Of a DNA stretch of 64,000 bases, positions 62,144-64,000 are shown piece after piece (the first letter of the stretch is position 1; each line of letters starts with the position of its first letter). The translations under genes were made by a program, and so were the position numbers. The notes beneath the pieces were generated by a model. That model worked only from the letters and a program-made list of their open reading frames with translations, made no database searches and was not told where the DNA came from. Source of the stretch: Bradyrhizobium jicamae. Lineage in GTDB: Bacteria; Pseudomonadota; Alphaproteobacteria; Rhizobiales; Xanthobacteraceae. Location: assembly GCF_018130695.1 (NCBI RefSeq), contig NZ_JAFCJX010000008.1:1-64000 (forward strand), given 5' to 3'.

Positions 62144-63802
62144 ATGTCGATCCGCTACAAGATCTTCTGTGCGTTCAGTGTCGTGATCGCGCTGGCCTGC
62201 GGCCTTGCCTTCTACGGCATCCGCAGCATCTCGAACTCCGGCGATCTCGTGGTGCGCCTCTATGACGGACCGCTGATGGGCATCAACCACGCCCGCTCGG
62301 CCCATGCCGCGCTCAACGAGGCGCGATTGATCATGCAGCGCAGCCTCAGCGAAGGAACGTCCGCCGACTCGGTTGCGAAGTTCGAGAAGCTGATCAAGAC
62401 CATCTCCGAAGACCTCGTCGTCGTGCGCGACCGCGTCCGCAGCCCGAGCGTCAGCGCGGCGCGCGAGAAGGTCGAGACCAAGCTAAGAGACTGGTCGACC
62501 GCGGGCCTGAAGATCCTCAAACCGCAAGCCGGCGGCCTGACCGAGATCCCGACCACCTTCGTCGTGTCGCAGCTCGGCTCCGAGACCATCGCTGCCGTCG
62601 ACGATCTCGTCGAAATGGTGGCGGCCTACGGCTTCGACTTCCGCACCGAGGCCGAGGCCACGGTGGCAGAGGCCCACACCACGATGCTCGGCATCGCGAT
62701 CGGGACCATCGTGATCGGCCTCCTGATTGCCGCGGCCTTCGCCTATTCGCTGAGCCGGCCGATCTTCGCCGCCATGCACGTCGCCGAGCGCGTCGCCGCC
62801 GGCAATTACACCGACGACATCAAGCTGCGCCGCCGCGACGAGCTCGGCCGCCTCCTGAAATCGCTCGCGGTGATGCAGGCGAGCCTGAAGGCGCGCGCCG
62901 ATGACGATCTCGCGCTCAGTACCGCCAAGGACCAGACCCACGCCGTGCAGGTCAGCCGCCGCCAGCGCATCGAGGCCGAGATCGAGGCGTTCCGCTCGGC
63001 CTTTGCCGATGTGCTGAGCAACACCGACCGCATGACCGGCGAGCTCACATCGACCGCCCAGACGCTCTCCTCGATCGCACAGGTCGCCGGCAAGCAGTCG
63101 ACCGAGGCGGCCTCGACCGCCGACCAGACCTCGTCCAACGTACAGACGGTCGCCAGCGCCGCCAGCGCGCTCGGCGAGTCCGTGCAGTCGATCAAGTCCA
63201 AGGTGCATGACGCCAGTGCGATCGTGCAGCGCGCCTCCGGTATGGCGACGACCGCCAACGACACGATCGGCGTGCTCGCCAATGCGACCAAGCAGATCGA
63301 CCAGGTCGTCGGCTTTATCAGAACCATCGCCGGCCAGACCAATCTGCTCGCGCTCAACGCCACCATCGAGGCGGCGCGCGCCGGCGAGGCCGGCCGCGGC
63401 TTTGCCGTCGTTGCCTCCGAGGTGAAGGCGCTGGCGACCCAGACTGCGAAAGCGACCGAAGAGATTTCCTCGCAGATCGCCGAGGTGCAGTCGGCGACCC
63501 GTCAGGCCGTCGACAATGTCGGCGCCATCGCCTCCATCATGGGCGATATCGACAGCTTCACCGCGACCATCGCCTCCGCTGTCAGCCAGCAGAACGAAGC
63601 CGCGATTGAAATCTCGACCAGCATCGGCCAGGCCGCCGCGGGAACCGCGATCGTCGCCCGCAGCATCGCAGGAACCGCCGAGGCCACCGAGAACACCAAC
63701 CGCTCCGCCGGTCTCGTGCTTTCCACGGCGCATGATCTGTCGGCGCAGGCCCAGCAGCTGCGCGCCTCGGTCGATCGGTTCCTGACGAACGTCGCGGCTT
63801 AG
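62144..63802 (+). CDS. Methyl-accepting chemotaxis protein
   Basis: This encodes 552 residues with GGAGG upstream. It is a transmembrane receptor: TM1 at about 9-28, a periplasmic helical (four-helix-bundle-like) sensor at 30-185, TM2 at 187-208, HAMP at 210-262 ([20 protein letters not shown]) and the signalling domain with the tip [20 protein letters not shown]. The last residues carry no CheR-tethering pentapeptide. Its position 28 bases after a periplasmic cupredoxin gene hints at sensing redox state or an oxidised compound. Confidence 0.92.
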   Translation: MSIRYKIFCAFSVVIALACGLAFYGIRSISNSGDLVVRLYDGPLMGINHARSAHAALNEARLIMQRSLSEGTSADSVAKFEKLIKTISEDLVVVRDRVRSPSVSAAREKVETKLRDWSTAGLKILKPQAGGLTEIPTTFVVSQLGSETIAAVDDLVEMVAAYGFDFRTEAEATVAEAHTTMLGIAIGTIVIGLLIAAAFAYSLSRPIFAAMHVAERVAAGNYTDDIKLRRRDELGRLLKSLAVMQASLKARADDDLALSTAKDQTHAVQVSRRQRIEAEIEAFRSAFADVLSNTDRMTGELTSTAQTLSSIAQVAGKQSTEAASTADQTSSNVQTVASAASALGESVQSIKSKVHDASAIVQRASGMATTANDTIGVLANATKQIDQVVGFIRTIAGQTNLLALNATIEAARAGEAGRGFAVVASEVKALATQTAKATEEISSQIAEVQSATRQAVDNVGAIASIMGDIDSFTATIASAVSQQNEAAIEISTSIGQAAAGTAIVARSIAGTAEATENTNRSAGLVLSTAHDLSAQAQQLRASVDRFLTNVAA

Positions 63803-63856
63803 CACGCGCTGAAGCAACCAATCATCGCGGTTTCGACTCAAAGCCCGCGCATGCTT

Positions 63857-63878
63857 CCTGATCCCCGGTCGGATCAGG
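63857..63878 (+). terminator. Hairpin after chemoreceptor gene
   Basis: CCTGATCC (63857-63864) and GGATCAGG (63871-63878) pair perfectly across a 6-base loop. No T-run follows, and the right arm runs into the AGGAG site of the next gene, so it could also limit translation of that gene. Confidence 0.5.
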
Positions 63879-63888
63879 AGCAGGCGCG

Positions 63889-64000
63889 ATGGCAAAATCC
63901 GTGTTGGCAATCGGCCTCGACCCCGCCTTCGTCGACTTCACCGCGTTCCTGCAGCTGACCCCGGCGCTGGTCCGTCACTACCTCGATAGCCAGATCGAGC
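63889..64000 (+). CDS. Start of hypothetical protein, cut by window end
   Basis: Only the first 37 codons are present. AGGAG lies 8 bases before the ATG. The sequence begins MAKSVLAIGLDPAFVDFTAF and looks like the first strand and helix of a Rossmann-like or flavodoxin-like fold. I recall similar short proteins of unknown function in Bradyrhizobium genomes. Length and function cannot be judged here. Confidence 0.6.
   Translation, partial: MAKSVLAIGLDPAFVDFTAFLQLTPALVRHYLDSQIE

Overview
The window is a high-GC chromosomal stretch. Gene types, codon usage and the dense families of palindromic intergenic repeats suggest a slow-growing alphaproteobacterium of the Bradyrhizobium/Rhodopseudomonas group. 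This is inferred from protein families alone; there is no rRNA. No phage module, transposase, integrase or CRISPR array was seen. There is one tRNA gene, tRNA-Arg(CCT). Most genes form short operons with overlapping start and stop codons.

Layout. 1-3.9 kb: a somewhat AT-richer block around the tRNA, with a Tat-type secreted protein of unknown function, a DUF805 membrane protein with an added helical domain, a 34-residue basic protein and an orphan membrane protein. 4-10 kb: an AraC regulator divergent from an operon of a molybdopterin oxidoreductase, a 7Fe ferredoxin, a ferredoxin-NADP reductase-like flavoprotein and moaA. 10-20.4 kb: mixed metabolism (TPR protein, aspartate ammonia-lyase, large di-heme cytochrome c, small hydrolase, hydantoin/Asp/Glu-type racemase, SDR, ketopantoate reductase-like protein, enoyl-CoA hydratase). 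20.5-25.6 kb: a LysR regulator divergent from a FAD oxidoreductase and a NitT/TauT-type ABC transporter.

25.8-32.1 kb is an aromatic-acid module: aryl-CoA ligase, CoA-ester monooxygenase, gentisate 1,2-dioxygenase, maleylpyruvate isomerase-type GST, MarR regulator and a periplasmic metallo-hydrolase. Its two promoter regions share an 18-bp imperfect palindrome that overlays the -10 box at the same position, so the MarR protein probably controls both arms. The likely flow is aromatic acid to aryl-CoA to gentisyl-CoA to gentisate to maleylpyruvate to fumarylpyruvate. No thioesterase or fumarylpyruvate hydrolase is evident in the window.

32.4-34 kb: small secreted proteins, two of them paralogues built from one or three Cys-rich repeats. 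34-38.5 kb: an RND efflux pair. 38.7-42.2 kb: an NADPH-dependent enone/alkenal reductase-like gene, a dicarboxylate/amino-acid symporter and a family-3 solute-binding protein. 42.3-44.6 kb: an operon of a cyanophycin-synthetase-like ATP-grasp enzyme and a FolC-like Mur ligase, in effect a split peptide ligase of unknown product and the best candidate here for an undescribed system. 45-50 kb: fpr, a patatin-like lipase, a membrane-anchored glutamate-synthase-like FMN enzyme and a sulfotransferase. 50-53 kb: a fused two-barrel porin and a small glycine/tyrosine-rich secreted protein. 53-58.5 kb: a creatininase-like amidohydrolase divergent from a second NitT/TauT-type ABC operon that also carries a 2-hydroxyacid dehydrogenase and a tandem Inh-domain protein. 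58.8-60.5 kb: a DGPF/YciI protein overlapping an ECF42-type sigma factor whose 3' end is frameshifted. 60.7-63.8 kb: a di-heme peroxidase, a cupredoxin and a chemoreceptor in line. The last 112 bases start a gene cut by the window end.
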